64,000 bases of DNA from Begonia masoniana (GCA_022432975.1 CM039503.1:48773259-48837258); one strand, 5' to 3'; positions 22,737 through 35,201 are shown, counted from the stretch's first letter. A program made the numbers and translations. The notes: generated from the sequence alone by a model not told the origin.

Positions 22737-24890
22737 TATAACGCCCCGGGTTTTCTAAACTCAGTTCGTTACTCATAAACCCGAACATAACTAGGAAATT
22801 TCAGACCAAATATTAAACTTCGCACGAAAGTCAAATTTAAACGTTTGCTAAAAACATAAAATCTTGCAGCGGAAAAATTTTTGAGCAAAACAAAGTTAAG
22901 CAAAACTATAAAACAGTGTCCGAATAATCAGTTAAAAATATTAAGAAAAGAATTCGGCCGGAAGAGATGAAGGCTTACACGTGAAATACTTAAAATTCAT
23001 AAAAGTCAAACACATCATCCGCTGAACGAAGTCAACAGAAAGGCCAGAAACAAAACCGAAAGTTTCCACCGATGACGTCAGCCGGATGAATCGTTCATCC
23101 AACCTCTGCCGATCGCAAAACGACAAGTTTTGCTACTCGCATCTACCGATGATGTCAGCCGGATGATTCGTTCATCTAGCCTCTGCCGATCACAAGATGA
23201 CAAATCTTTTACTCACGTTTTCCGAAAGAACAAACTACGTATACCGATCACAAAATGACAAAACTTCTACTACATAATCTGATAGGTTTAATACCCGACA
23301 TCCACCGATTACTAAACGACAAAACTTCTACTACATCATCCGATAGGTTTAATACCCAACATCCACCGATCACTAAACAACAAAACTTCTACTGAAGACA
23401 TCTTCCGGTGACGTCACTCGAATGATTCAATCCTTCAACATCCGCCGGTGGACAAAACACCCAACTTCTATCGATAGACAACATCTACTGGTAGAGAACA
23501 GAGAAGCATTTCAACTACTCTTTTGCTATATCACATAACTCTAACTACAGAAAGGAATTTGCTTACTTCACTGAAACTATTCAGAACCAACCCAAATCCT
23601 CATATTTACTCAAAAATCCAGTAAGAGCTAACGTTAAAACCAACAGAGTGCTATTATCAGAAAAGTCTCACCAACGTATTCAAAAACATTAAAACTGCTT
23701 CTGTTATTAGAAAACTCAACAAAACTTAAAATGAATCATGGTTCACTAAACCTTCTCATCTACTGACACCAGTTAAACCGCCTCATCAGAATCACCAATC
23801 CGTGGCATTGAAGTGCTCCCCCAACAGCCTAACCCTCAACATGTTCAGAGAACACACCTTCTGATGCTTCTTCACCTACATCACAAAACTCATCTATTAG
23901 CCTAATGCTAAGTAAGTAAAGCAATAATGAAATGGAATGCTGAAACATAAATTTCTAAACATGTTGTTTCTACTTTGTCATCTCAGTTGCATATGTATTC
24001 GTTTCTGATCTGATCCCCCTGTGAAATTGGGAGTTGGATCACTTCTCCCAAAGTCATATATCCTCTCTCTTGATTAAGGGGCGGATTAGTTCCCTTAACA
24101 ACTGTTCAGATCCCCCTGTGAAATTGGAGTTTGGATCACTTCCCCCAAAGTCATACATCCTCTCTCTTGATTAAGGGGCGGATTAGTTCCCTTAACAACT
24201 GTTACAATCTGTTCATTCCTTACCATGCCATTTCATGTAAATTCATTTTCGCATAATTTTCAAAATATGATGCATGACATAAAAACATATTCAAGCATGC
24301 ACAACCCTACTGTTTTGTGATGTAGGCCCGAAGACATAAACATACTCTACTTACCTGGTCTCCGGGAAATTGCTCGGCTGTAAGTTGTCTTAGAAGCTCA
24401 CACACCTAGAGTCACAACAGAGCATCAATCAAACTTTCACTAAGCTCCACCAGAAATCAACCAGAAATTTAAGAAAACTAGTTTGAAACCCTGCTACTCG
24501 TGCATTCCCAATTATCACCAATAACCCGAACCTACTCTCACTCGCAGCATCTTAGAAATCCTCACATTGCACTCCCTCGGTCATCTAACTACTAAAACAT
24601 AAGAAAATGAGGAAAACGTATATAGGTTGAAGGAAAATTGGGTGAGGGAATCGCCTAGAGGGCTCTGCTGCTTGAGCTGAAAACTGAGGAAAAAATAAGG
24701 GAAATAGTGGCGGCTACAGTGCATTAATCACAAAGTCTCTTTCCTTAAATAGGTTATCCATTATAAGTTCTCAATTTACCACTATGCCCTTACATAGTCA
24801 CCCATTAACCTAATTAATACCCCTCAATTTTCTCCACAACATGCTTACTATTAAATAACGGAATAGAAATTGGTTTAATAGAACCGGGTA
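22737..24890 (-). repeat. 5' LTR of the chromovirus, with damaged ends
   Basis: It aligns along its length with 15907-18068. The inner terminus has CGTTATA in place of CGTTACA, and the outer terminus lacks five bases (GTTAC on the plus strand), leaving CCGGGTA before the duplication TTCAT. Such ends would not be good integrase substrates. The motif cluster is at 22990-23500. Confidence 0.9.
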
Positions 24891-24895
24891 TTCAT

Positions 24896-25838
24896 AGATC
24901 AAAATAAACACATGTAAAGAGTACTATCTTGCCTAAGCAAGATTAAAAAGTTTAGCCTAAAATCATAATAGTAAAACTAGAAATAATAATATTCATAAAA
25001 ACATCAACAGTAGAAGAGAAGAAGAAGAAAGCTAAAAATTGTCGTCGGTTCCCTTGCTGCAGATCCAGAGCGCTCATCCTTTTTTGCCCTTCACTGTAGC
25101 AGCTAAAATATATATTCATCCTTTTTTTCACTCTCCAGTCTATTCCTTTGTTTTCTTTTTCTAATCCTCCTATTCCCTTGATAAACGGCTTATCATTATG
25201 ATAAAATCTTCTTGATTTTGTTCTTTATTGTCAAATGTTCTTTTAAGTCGTCCACTGCTATTTGTCGACTGTTGCTTTATTTATCGTTTTCATTTGTCGA
25301 TCATTTTTTATTCTGTCATCCGATTGCTGCTCTGTCATCCGATTTATGTTATCTCTTCTTCTATTAGTCGACTGTCATCCGATTGTCATTTGTCATCCAT
25401 TTTCCGTCATCCATTTTCATTTTCGACGTTCTCTGTTTTGTCATCCGATTGCTGCTTTGTCATCCGATTGGCCTCCTTTCTCTCCATTATCTTCTCAAAA
25501 TATTTTAACCACGGTTCCTTGATTAGATTCTTTTATTTTTGGTAATCATCATCTCTGTGATTTGCTTTTTCTTCTTCATAATTCTTCAGTATTTGAATTG
25601 ATCTTCTCGCTATTAATTTCGCGTTCAAATAAGAAAATATAAACTTCGAATTAATAAGAAAGATATGCTTTTAATAGATAATATGTATGAAATATATTAA
25701 ATTAAATCAAGGCATTGATTCTGCAACATTATGTAGCAATTGTTATAAATTCTATCAATTTCTTCTTGAATTCACTCAAATCATACAAGTTAAATTACCT
25801 AAAAATATTATAAAATAACTCTAAATTTAGAGTTATCA
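24896..25838 (-). repeat. 5' LTR of the Athila-like element, outer part
   Basis: This is the first 0.94 kb of the LTR, starting TGATAACTCTAAATTTAG on the minus strand at 25838. Around 25310-25470 the plus strand repeats GTCATCCGATTG and TCATCCGATT at least five times, with GTCGACTG spacers. The rest of the LTR is at 15280-15906. Confidence 0.85.
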
Positions 25839-27801
25839 CTTACCACTTGGGTTTTTTCTTTGAGCTTCGGCTTCTCAATAGAGTGTAAAAATATAATAAG
25901 AACTAACAAATACATATCGTCTTTCTTTACATGAGTTCTATACAATGACATCAAGGAAATTATACACCCTTCAAATAAATACCACCGGCAATCAAATAAT
26001 GTCACGAAATTGGTATGATGATCCATAAAAGAATAATATAAAATAAACCCCATCAAGACATTAGTACAAATGCCGGTTCTATCAAAAGATGGCTTGAAGA
26101 AAAAGTTTTGATCCAAATCAAAATAACTAATGATTTTATCAATGATAAGCATAAAAAATTTCATGAAGCTACTAGAATATAACCAACTATTGTCACACTT
26201 ATAGTTAAGTACCTTCATGAAAGAGAAACAAGAACATTTTATGAAAAATGAATTCACAAGTACATATTCGGTCATTCAACAAAATGCAACTTTCATTACC
26301 GAATAGATCAAGAGGAAGCATGGTGATCATTTTCCAAATATTCGCAAATTTAACATGACATGATTATTTAATCAATCTAACATTCAATTCAAATATCAAA
26401 ATATAATCCATGTAAAAAGTAGAATTGCAAGTATCATGCCAAGGAACCAAAAGAAGTCCAACAACAAAATGATCTACTAACCATCCAATTCTCAATATCC
26501 AATCAATTAAGTGGTTAGAAGTTACATACTTTGTTGTGGTTTCACTAACCAACTTATTGGTTCCAAGATTTCCATATGTGATCCCAAGATTGGGAAACCA
26601 TGAGGTTCCCAAGGGGTTGTCCCTAAGCTCATTCCACAATGACACAACAGAAAAATATTCATTTTTCACCACATTTGAATCATCTTTAGTTAGGAACAAA
26701 AAGGAATCATAATAACATTGTTTAACTATCATTAATTTATGTTCATTCTTGTTTTGATAGTGAAATTTACTAGGCTATTGTATAGCTAAAGAACAATCAT
26801 CCATGACATTAGATAAATTGTTTTCGTTGGCTTTTAAAAATAAATCATGAAATGAATCTAAGATATGCAACGAAACATAATTATTTTCAATTTTTATACT
26901 AGTACCATGCAAGCTAAATGTCCATCCAATCCTAAAACACCAACTAATCAAAGTATTTAATAAATCAAACCTTGGTATAATATTATAGGTAGGCTTGGTC
27001 AATGTACTAATGGACTTGCATTACCTCCATGGAGCAAAAAGATTTCGTCAACCTTCACTTCCTTCAAATTTTTGACCAAGGCAACATCTTTACCTTCCTC
27101 TTTTTTAAAGGATCCCGCAAGTGGCTCAAACATAAGTAGATTATTGTTAACAAGAGAGCATTCATCCACACAATCTAAGTCAATCAAATCATCACAAAAT
27201 AGATTTGGTAGTGTGATGATCCAAGCCCCAAAAAGTGTTAGCTCAAAACGCACAAAGAACTAAAGGTGCTGAGGTGATAGTGTGCTCTCAAATTTGTGCA
27301 AAAATGAGAATGAAGATGAGGTCGAAATGAAATACAATAAAAAGATGAAATGTAGAGTAGTGTGTGAGAAGAAAAGTCGTGACAATGGCAACACGAAAAG
27401 ATAAACGAAAATGGATGAAAAATCGTGGTGAAGAATAGCCCGTTGGAGGCTCCCAAAGCTATCTTATGTTTTGCTTTGAGGCAAAAGTGTTTTTCCTAAG
27501 GAAACACCAACCATCTTAGAGAAGGTTTGCCCTCTTCAAGCTATATGCTCTCCAAAGAGAAAGGAAGAAGAATGGTAAGAGATATTCAAGCACCTTTACG
27601 CTTGGATATCAATGGAGATCTCACTCTTTCATGGTTTTGGCACAAACAGTGGACTCTAAAAGCAATTCTCAAAAGGAAAACGAAATTCTATTTAAATTTG
27701 GCAAAAATGTTTTTGAAAACAACAATATGCATACATTATATAGACCTAGGGTGGAGGTTTCCATGGAAAGGATCGGAGTCGTTGATGAAGACCAAGATGA
27801 A
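25839..27801 (-). pseudogene. Unrecognised serial reading frames in a gag-only Ty3-like element
   Basis: Not recognised. Four minus-strand open pieces follow one another (27253-26999, 27002-26775, 26732-26364, 26275-25839). Two share a motif: TLISWCFRIGWTFSLHGTS and LIDWILRIGWLVDHFVVG followed by PWHDT. No RT, integrase or protease motif is seen. The pieces lie downstream, on the same strand, of the gag at 38780-39756 once the copia insertion is removed. They may be the decayed 3' part of that element. 26074-26437 is also present at 1-361. Confidence 0.4.
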
Positions 27802-27806
27802 GGGAT
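27802..27806. other. Target-site duplication of the copia element (left)
   Basis: GGGAT precedes the LTR start TGTAGGACCGG and is repeated at 38318-38322 right after the other LTR, which defines the insertion exactly. Confidence 0.95.
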
Positions 27807-29279
27807 TGTAGGACCGGAATTGTCTAAGAGGGGGGTGAATTAGACTTTTTTAAAAAATAATCTAATAATCAATTAGTGTTACTCTCTTAATTAGTCTAAT
27901 TACGAATAAAGTAATATCAAAAATAAAGAGAGGGTAAGAGAGATTCAACACCAATACTTTTTACGTGGTTCGGCCAAACTGCCTACGTCCACGCTCCAAG
28001 GCTCACCCCTTGAAGATCCTTACCCTTCTCCTCACGAGAAATAACAGATCGGGATTCCGGGCTCCGATCAACTGCCTTTACAATTCTGGATTGAACTTCA
28101 CGGGCGTCAATCCACTGCCTTATACAGATTTGAGTTTGTAAAATATTAAGCTTACACTACAATCTCACAAAGGTGAATCTCAAGTTAGGATTGAGAGATG
28201 TAGAGAAGAATACAGAGTGTGCAAAATGACTTTCGCAGCTAGGGCTCAGAATTCAAATTTGGCAAAAGTTAGTCTTCGAGCCTTTTCTTCTGCTTATATA
28301 CTCTGTATGAATTTGCTTCACAGAATTGAATGCTTCTTTCTTCAAAATGGAGATAAGTTATCGTTGGGAAGCATCCGTACTGAAGCAGATATCCGTTGCT
28401 TCTGAAAATGATGTTCGTCGTCGCCATTAAAGGTCTGGAGTTAATGCTGAAAACGACGTCACTGTAGCTTCGCGGCTAACTTTGAATTCTGGCGGAAGTT
28501 CACCGGCAGATGCAACTAATGAGCGGAGACACGTCATCGGTGAATGCTGCTTGAAATGCCATCGGCAGATATATCCTTGAATTCCATCGGCAGAAGCATC
28601 TTCAACTTCTATCGGCAGAAGCATCTTTAAAACTCCTCGGCAGAGACAATTCGTAAAACTCATCGGCAGAGACAATCCGTAAACTTCATCGGCACATTCT
28701 ATCTTCAAAGCCATCGGCAGATGTTTCTTTAAAATCGCCATGGGCAGAAGTCTCTTTAAAAACCATCGGCAGATGAACTCATGAAAATTGTCGTCTAGTG
28801 ATCGGCATGTGCAAGCTTGAACGACATCGGTATGAGTAGCGTCAAATGCTATCGGTAGATCCATCTTGACACGTCATCGGTAGATATCTTCAAAACCGCT
28901 TCGGCAGATGAAACAAATAAGCGCTGACCACGTCATCGGTAGATGTCTTCAAAAACGCTTCGGCAGATGAGACTTGTAAATGTCATCGGCATATACTCCT
29001 CAACACGTGATGAACCGGCATCGGCAGGATTAGCTTCAACAGCTATCGGCAGATGCAACATTTCTTTGTCGTGTAGCGATCGGTATATGCAAGCCTGTTG
29101 CTATTTCATTCTGTATACTCAAACCGATTTATTAGACAACTAAAATACCCTTTTCAAGGGTATTTCCATATAAACTCATATTCATTATTTTCTTTAAATA
29201 CACATAATCAAATTGTACATTAATTATACAAACACATAATCAAAAACAAATTATGACTTAAACACTCTATAAGTCAACA
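27807..29279 (-). repeat. 3' LTR of the copia element
   Basis: On the plus strand it starts TGTAGGACCGGAATTG and ends CTATAAGTCAACA. At 28500-29090 CATCGGCAGATG, CATCGGTAGATC and TTCGGCAGATG variants recur about twenty times at 25-45 bp spacing. Confidence 0.93.
28495..29090 (-). repeat. CATCNGCCGATG cluster in the copia 3' LTR
   Basis: About twenty copies occur of CATCGGCAGA(T/A)G and its TA-, TG- or gapped variants on the plus strand. It is the same core as in the Ty3 LTRs, in an unrelated LTR. An almost identical cluster is in the 5' LTR at 37530-38130. Confidence 0.88.
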
Positions 29280-29293
29280 ATCTCCCCCTTTTT
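29280..29293 (-). other. Polypurine tract of the copia element
   Basis: The minus strand reads AAAAAGGGGGAGAT directly before the LTR start TGTTGACTT. Confidence 0.85.
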
Positions 29294-29600
29294 GATTATG
29301 ACAATATAAATTTGATTAATTTTGATACTCCCCCATAATTCTAGCCGCTCCCCCATAGTATGTGCATTTTATTAAAATAACCATTCATAGCAATTCCAGA
29401 AACACAGAGTATATCCAAAGAATGTTATCCAATCAAACTCAATCAAATATAGTATTCTCCCCCATTGACATTATCAAAAAAAATAATGCATTCAACATCA
29501 GAGTATGTTTGGGAAAAAAATAATCATTAAAAAGAAACAACTAAACAAAAAAAATGTATATAACTAAAAATCACTATTTGAAAAGATCTAAATGACGATT
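29294..29600 (-). other. Spacer between the extra ORF and the polypurine tract
   Basis: AT-rich, with two more purine-rich stretches on the minus strand (near 29330-29350 and 29457). No gene is seen. Confidence 0.6.
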
Positions 29601-31751
29601 CTAAAAAGCTCTCTGAACATAAGAGGGCACGTCACGGTGGGGATTGAAAAAGCCATCCACCAGAGCTTGAAGGAAAGCACGATCTCTTGGGAGAGGCGAT
29701 TGATAGACCACCATTGCCAGACAGGGAGCAGGAGGTGGAGAAGGCTCTCGGGACAACTCCACGTCCATGCAGGAAGGAGACTCGACAGAAGGACCAGAGC
29801 ACACATCCATACATGGTGAAGGAGAAGCTTCCAATGGACATGCTGGAGGAGAGGAAGAGGCAGGAGCAGAGGAAGATGTAGGAAGTGTGAACTTGAGCTC
29901 AGCCTCATGAATATCTAGGGGCATGAGACGCACATCTTCAAAAACAGCAGGCCTGGAAAGGGGAAGAAGCAAATCTTCAAAGCAGGCCTCGGGAACATTG
30001 AGACCAGAACATGATGGTTCGGGTTCAGGCTCAGGTTCAGGTGTCAACGTGGCAATGGACAATTGGAGTTTCTCAAGTTCTCTGACAACCATTCGCCTAT
30101 CACCATCAATCTTTGTAGACAGCAGGCCAAGACCTGTATCCAGAGCAACGCCCATGGTCTGATGATTCTGATCCATTTTGCTTTGGATTGTTCCGAGGGC
30201 AATGCCAAGGTTGGTAATAGAGGCTTGCATCTCATTGTACTGAGCCTCTGTTAAGGAAAATCTCCTGTGATATGTTATGGGAGTTGCAGGAGTTGCAGGA
30301 GTATTGGAGAGAAGGGGTTAGACTGGCAGAGCAATTGGAGCAGGTTGGACAGGTGATGGAGGGAGCACCTCTTGCTGATCGGGAGATGGATGAGGTGAAG
30401 GTTCATGAATTGGAGATGGAGGAGCTGAAGATGGGTGGACTGGAACTGGAGGAGCTGTAGGTGGTAAGGAAAGAGTAGGTGGAGAGGGAGGTGGAGGAAC
30501 TGGAGATGGTAGAGCTGAAGGTCCATGGGTGAGTATGGAAGAAATGGCTCGCATCACCGGAGAGATGGAAGGATAAACAGGCTTATAAGGTAGGATGATA
30601 GAAGGTGGAGGTGAAAGAGGAGGTTTAGGAATAGGTAGGGACACAGATGAGGGAGCAGAGGTGGCCTCTGAAATGGGTGCCATGGAGGAAGGAGCAATCC
30701 TACGCCTACGCACCAAAGGAGAAGGTGGGGGGCTTGAATCCTGAGATTGACATACAGTGTCATCTCCTCCTTCAGCAGTTGATTCATCTGACAGGATAAG
30801 TTTCCTTTTACCACGCCTGACAGGTGCTGCCAAAGAAGCCTTTTTCTTGGCCTTATCCACAACAGGTTTTCCTTTTACGATACATTTGAATCCTATCCTG
30901 CTGAGTGTGGAGTTGGAATAAAAATTGGAGGGCAGAAGTCTCACAGGCTCCTCCTCCTCTGGAAGAACAACCTCAAGACGAGCAAATAACCGTATGAGAA
31001 GCAGATTATACGGTAGAGATGTAGCTCTGGAGGAGACAGCAAGAATCATCCTTCGAACAACTATATACCCAATGTTGAAGGGTGCCTTGAGATAGATTGC
31101 ATACAGAACAAATAGTTCTATTGAGCTCACTTCGTCATAATGTCCACCCTTGGGAACAATATTGAAATCAATCATATGACGAAAAACTCTGGCTCTAGGG
31201 GTCAGATGTTTGCCCTTTAACGGATCAGGGGAAGAATTGGGGTCCACAGTAATTTCCCTGAGAAATTGTAGTCCATCAGACGTTCCAAAGAAGGGTAGCT
31301 CAGGCCCTGTCACATACTTGTAAGGGCAGTTATCCAAATGAGGAGCTCCCAGAAGGGCATTTATAGACTGAGGAGTAATTTCAATGTGAGTGTTGTAGAC
31401 GTAGCTCTTAATGGAGGGGTAATCAGTGGAAAAGCTAAGGTTTGCATAAAACATCCTAATCGCTTCCGGGTAGAAGAATGATTCGGTCTCAAAGAGACCT
31501 ATCAACCCGAGATCAGTCAAGGGTTCAATAAAGTCCAATCCGGCTAACTCTTCAAAAGAAATACCCTTACTAGGAATTAACGATTTGAACCGATAGTCAT
31601 TGTGGTACTTTACCTCAGCAGCTTGAGTAAGAAAGTAGAAGGTTGGCCACTCCGTTCCACGAGGAATCTCTCGGGAAGGACGATCAGAAACTTTGGCCAT
31701 CTTCTTGGTCGGTTTGGAAACGGCGCGAGATGATTGACCTTGAGATTCCAT
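29601..31751 (-). pseudogene. Extra post-pol ORF of the copia element, plant-transposon-like domain
   Basis: From ATG 31751 the frame is open for 477 codons, meets one TAA (30318-30320), and continues in the same frame to a stop at 29601. The N-terminal region has RGTEWPTFYFLTQAAE, then YPEAIRMFYANLSFSTDYPS and ITPQSINALLGAPHLDN, followed by LTPRARVFRHMIDFN and APFNIGYIVVRRMIL. This resembles the putative plant transposon protein family. A basic linker and a long proline/serine-rich region follow, and after the stop a predicted coiled coil (QASITNLGIALGTIQSKMDQ) and a second proline-rich tail. SIRE elements often carry an env-like ORF here; no signal peptide or membrane helix is evident in this one. 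The role is unknown. Confidence 0.7.
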
Positions 31752-31862
31752 TGCTAGAAGAGGATTCGACAGAGAAAATTTGGTAGGGCAGGGGTTTAGA
31801 GAAAGAGCGCGAAAAGTAGAGTGTCTGGGCGAAGAAGAATGAATTTAAAAGAAATAACTCAT

Positions 31863-32043
31863 CGCCAGACGAAGAAGATATACGTGTCGGCAGATTGAGG
31901 AATACATCTTCCGATGGGTTACACGTGTCGGCAGATTGATCAGAACAGCTTCCGATGGGATAGAAAACACTGCATCTGCCGATACCTACCGGTAGAAATG
32001 CATCTTCCGATGCTTAGAGAAAAATCAGCATCTACCGATGCTT
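31863..32043 (-). promoter_or_regulatory. CATCNNCCGATG cluster upstream of the extra ORF
   Basis: The 341-bp gap between the pol stop (32093) and ORF start (31751) contains eight or more motif copies on the plus strand, such as GTCGGCAGATTG, CATCTTCCGATGGG, CATCTGCCGATACC and CATCTACCGATGC. They repeat the LTR motif in an internal position. A role in expressing the downstream ORF is inferred from location. Confidence 0.55.
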
Positions 32044-32092
32044 TCACAACAAGGAATTGCTAATACTTGGTAATTTTCCAAAAGAGACAGAA

Positions 32093-34480
32093 TTATTTTC
32101 TATCAACCCTAATGAGACCTAACCTTATTCTGATATTATTGAATGTCTTCTCATCCAAGGGTTTTGTAAAGATGTCGGCCAATTGATCTACAGAATTAAC
32201 AAATTCTAAAGAGATATCTCCTCTTTGAACATGTTCACGGATGAAATGATACCTTACATCAATATGTTTTGTTCTAGAGTGTTGAATAGGATTTTTAGAA
32301 ATGTTGATAGCACTGGTGTTATCACACCGAATAGGAATCCTATCAAAGAACAGATTATAGTCCTCCAAAGTCTGTTTCATCCAAAGCATTTGTGCACAAC
32401 AACTGCCTGCAGCAATATATTCACTTTCTGCAGTTGAGAGTGCAACAGAATTCTGTTTCTTAGAATACCAAGACACTAGAGATTCACCAAGAAATTGACA
32501 TGTTCCTGTGGTGCTTTTCCTATCAACTAGACTACCAGCATAGTCAGAATCTGAATATCCAATCAGATCAAAGGAAGTTCCCTTAGGATACCATAAACCT
32601 AAGTCATAAGTCCCACTCAAATATTTGAAAATCCTTTTTACTGCAGATAAATGAGATTCCTTAGGGGCAGCCTGAAACCTAGCACAAAGGCACACACTAA
32701 AGAGTATATCTGGCCTACTAGCAGTCAGATACAACAGAGAACCAATCATACCACGATATTTCTTGATATCCACACTTATACCATTTTCATCCTTGTCCAA
32801 TTTAGTAGTGGTACTCATGGGAGTTTTAGAAGATTTGACAGTTTCTAATCCGAATTTCTTAAGGAGTTCCTTAATGTACTTTTCTTGACAGAAGAAGATT
32901 CCATCAGGAGACTGATTAATCTGGAATCCTAGGAAGAACTTTAACTCCCCCATCATACTCATTTCAAACTCACTTTGCATGAGGGAGGAAAACTCATTAC
33001 ACATGTTGACATTGGTTGATCCAAAAATAATGTCATCGACATATATTTGAACCAGCAGAATGTCCTTATCCTTTTGCCTGGTAAATAGAGTTGAGTCGGT
33101 GTTACCCTTTTTGAAATTCCTTTCCTCAAGGAAATTCCTCAATCTGTCATACCAAGCTCTAGGAGCCTGCTTAAGACCATAAAGAGCTTTCATAAGTCTA
33201 TACACATGATTCGGTTTAGCAAAGTCTTCAAATCCTAGGGGCTGCTCTACATAAACTTCTTCCTGAATATAACCATTTAAGAAGGCACTCTTTACATCCA
33301 TTTGAAAGAGTGTGAAGTTTTTGTAGCAAGCATAGGCTAAGAGCATCCTAATGGATTCTAATCTAGCTACAGGTGCAAAGGTTTCCTCAAAATCTATACC
33401 TTCTTCTTGATTGTAACCTTTAGCAACTAGCCTAGCCTTATTTCTGACTACGATCCCATTTTCATCCAATTTGTTCTTGTAAACCCATTTAGTTCCAATA
33501 ATGGGATGATCCTTAGGCCTTGGAACAAGTTCCCATACCTTGCTCCTTTCAAATTGATTTAGCTCCTCTTGCATAGCTAAAATCCAGTTTTCATCACTCT
33601 CGGCCTCTTCAAACTTCTTAGGTTCTATTTGAGATATAAATGCCACATTGGCACAGAGATTCCTAAGAGAGGATCTAGTCTTAACTCCTAACGAAGGATC
33701 ACCTAAGACTTCATCTAATGGATGGTCTTTGATGAATTTCCAATCTCTAGGAAGAGCAGGATTTTCATCCTTGACAGAAACTATATCATGAGGAATAGAA
33801 GAAGGTTCTAAAGATTTTTCTTCTTGAATGGGATCTGTAGGCTTTTCTAAGGAAAGGGAATCCAGTTGTTTTTCCAAGGGATCATCCTCATCCACATTCA
33901 TTAATGGCTGAGGAGTCTCATCAAAATTGACATGAACAAATTCCTCAACAACAAGAGTTCTCCTATTGAAAACTCTGTAAGCTTTACTGGTCAAAGAATA
34001 TCCTAGAAAAATTCCAAGATCGGATTTGGAATCGAATTTTCCTAAGTTATCCTTAGTATTAAGAATAAAACATTTGCAACCGAAAGCTCTAAAGTATTTA
34101 ACTGAAGGAGTTTTTCCACTCCAGAGCTCATAAGGAGTTTTCTCCAGAATAGGTCTTATGGAGACCCGATTAAGCACATAGCAGGCTGTTGCAACAGCTT
34201 CAGCCCAGAAATACTTAGGAAGTGAATTCTCATTAAGCATAGTCCTAGCAAGCTCTTGGAGAGATCTATTCTTCCTCTCAACAACACCATTTTGCTGAGG
34301 GGTCCTAGGAGAAGAGAAGTTGTGCTCAATTCCATGTTTGAGACACAAGAGTTCAAATTTCTCATTTTCAAACTCTCCACCATGATCACTACGAATAACA
34401 ACAATGGTGAGCTCCTTTTCATTTTGAACTCTTTTCCTAAAGCTAGAGAAAGTATCGAAAGTCTCATCCTTAGACTTCAA
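32093..34480 (-). pseudogene. Copia integrase C-half, reverse transcriptase and RNase H
   Basis: This 795-residue open stretch is otherwise intact. Integrase: [15 protein letters not shown] and [20 protein letters not shown] give the second aspartate and the glutamate. [22 protein letters not shown], then [16 protein letters not shown] and the catalytic [14 protein letters not shown] (YVDD codons at 33032-33043). RNase [39 protein letters not shown] and [20 protein letters not shown], ending [19 protein letters not shown]. It starts out of frame with the upstream integrase piece because of a one-base loss near 34483. Without that it would be a full pol. Confidence 0.92.
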
Positions 34481-34686
34481 AAATGTACCCAGGTGAATCT
34501 AGAGAAATCATCTACAATAACAAAGGCATAGAATTTGCCGCCTAGGCTTGCTATATTGGAAGGACCGAAAAGGTCCATGTGAAGGAGTTGAAGAGGCTTA
34601 GAAGTGGAGATTGCATTCTTTGATGCAAAAGAGCTTTTGATCTGCTTGCCCATTTGACAAGCTTCACAGACCCTTATCCTTTTCAA
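34477..34686 (-). pseudogene. Copia integrase N-half
   Basis: RVCEACQMGKQIKSSF carries the CxxC of the zinc-binding domain. LLHMDLFGPSNIASLGGKF and [13 protein letters not shown] hold the first catalytic aspartate region. It is separated by one-base shifts from the piece before it (near 34684) and the piece after it (near 34483). Confidence 0.88.
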
Positions 34687-35201
34687 AGGATTATCTTAGG
34701 GATTCCTCTAACTAAATTCTCCTTAGTAATCTTAGCTAAGGTATCCATCCCTACGTGTCCTAATCTTCTATGCCAAGACCAACAGTCATTAAGAGAATTA
34801 ACAACAAAACACTTCTCATCAACATGCTCAAAAACATTCAGATCAACAATATAGACATTTTCTTTTCTAAATCCTTTAAACAATATATGATTAGTTGAAA
34901 TGTCTTTGATCACACAAGCATTTGATTTGAAGGTTACTTTATAGCCCTTGTCACACAACTGACTTATGCTAAGCAGGTTATGTTTTAATCCTTCTACTAG
35001 CAAAATATTTTCAATAGTGGGATGAGAAGGATTACCTATATTGCTGATGCCAACAATTTTACCCTTTTGGTTTCCACCAAAAGTAACACTCCCTTTCTTT
35101 TTGTTGACAACAGCAAACTTGGTTGAGTCTCCCGTCATATGCCTTGAGCAACCACTGTCAAGGTACCACAGATTTATCCCGGGAGAGCAGTCAACCTGCA
35201 A
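34683..35201 (-). pseudogene. Copia protease and GAG-pre-integrase domain
   Basis: The aspartic protease active site is in NLWYLDSGCSRHMTGDSTKF (about 35171-35112), where DSG is followed by CSRHMTG as is normal for copia proteases. GNIGNPSHPTIENILLVEGL and HNLLSISQLCDKGYKVTF follow. The GAG-pre-integrase HxxxH-type stretch is WHRRLGHVGMDTLAKI. It stops at GIPKIIL, one base out of frame with the next piece. The segment immediately upstream, to 35210, is continuous with the gag zinc fingers except for a stop. Confidence 0.9.

Larger units (their letters stand above)
15907..24890 (-). mobile_element. Chromodomain-bearing Ty3 element (Tekay/Del-like), complete but defective
   Basis: It has two LTRs of about 2.16 kb, a tRNA-iMet primer site, gag, protease, RT, RNase H, integrase, chromodomain and a polypurine tract, all on the minus strand and flanked by the duplication TTCAT (15902-15906 and 24891-24895). 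The LTRs agree at roughly 97% by eye, so the insertion is moderately young. Gag and pol contain several stops and at least one frameshift. Both outer and inner LTR termini of the 5' copy are mutated. Confidence 0.9.
361..25838 (-). mobile_element. Athila-like Ty3 retrotransposon, nested and degraded
   Basis: On the minus strand the order is 5' LTR (25838 to 15280, itself split), tRNA-Asp primer-binding site, gag, protease, reverse transcriptase/RNase H, integrase, a third ORF region, polypurine tract and a truncated 3' LTR. The tRNA-Asp primer, long 3' region and post-pol ORF fit the Athila lineage. Four other LTR insertions interrupt it: 3800-6043, 7404-10106, 12036-13586 and 15907-24890. 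Coding regions carry stops and frameshifts, so it is not functional. Its own target-site duplication cannot be recovered because the 3' LTR is cut off at 361. Confidence 0.85.

Noticed and set aside
29588..30526. Several overlapping proline- or leucine-rich frames on both strands
   Set aside because: They are shadows of the proline/serine-rich portion of the copia extra ORF.
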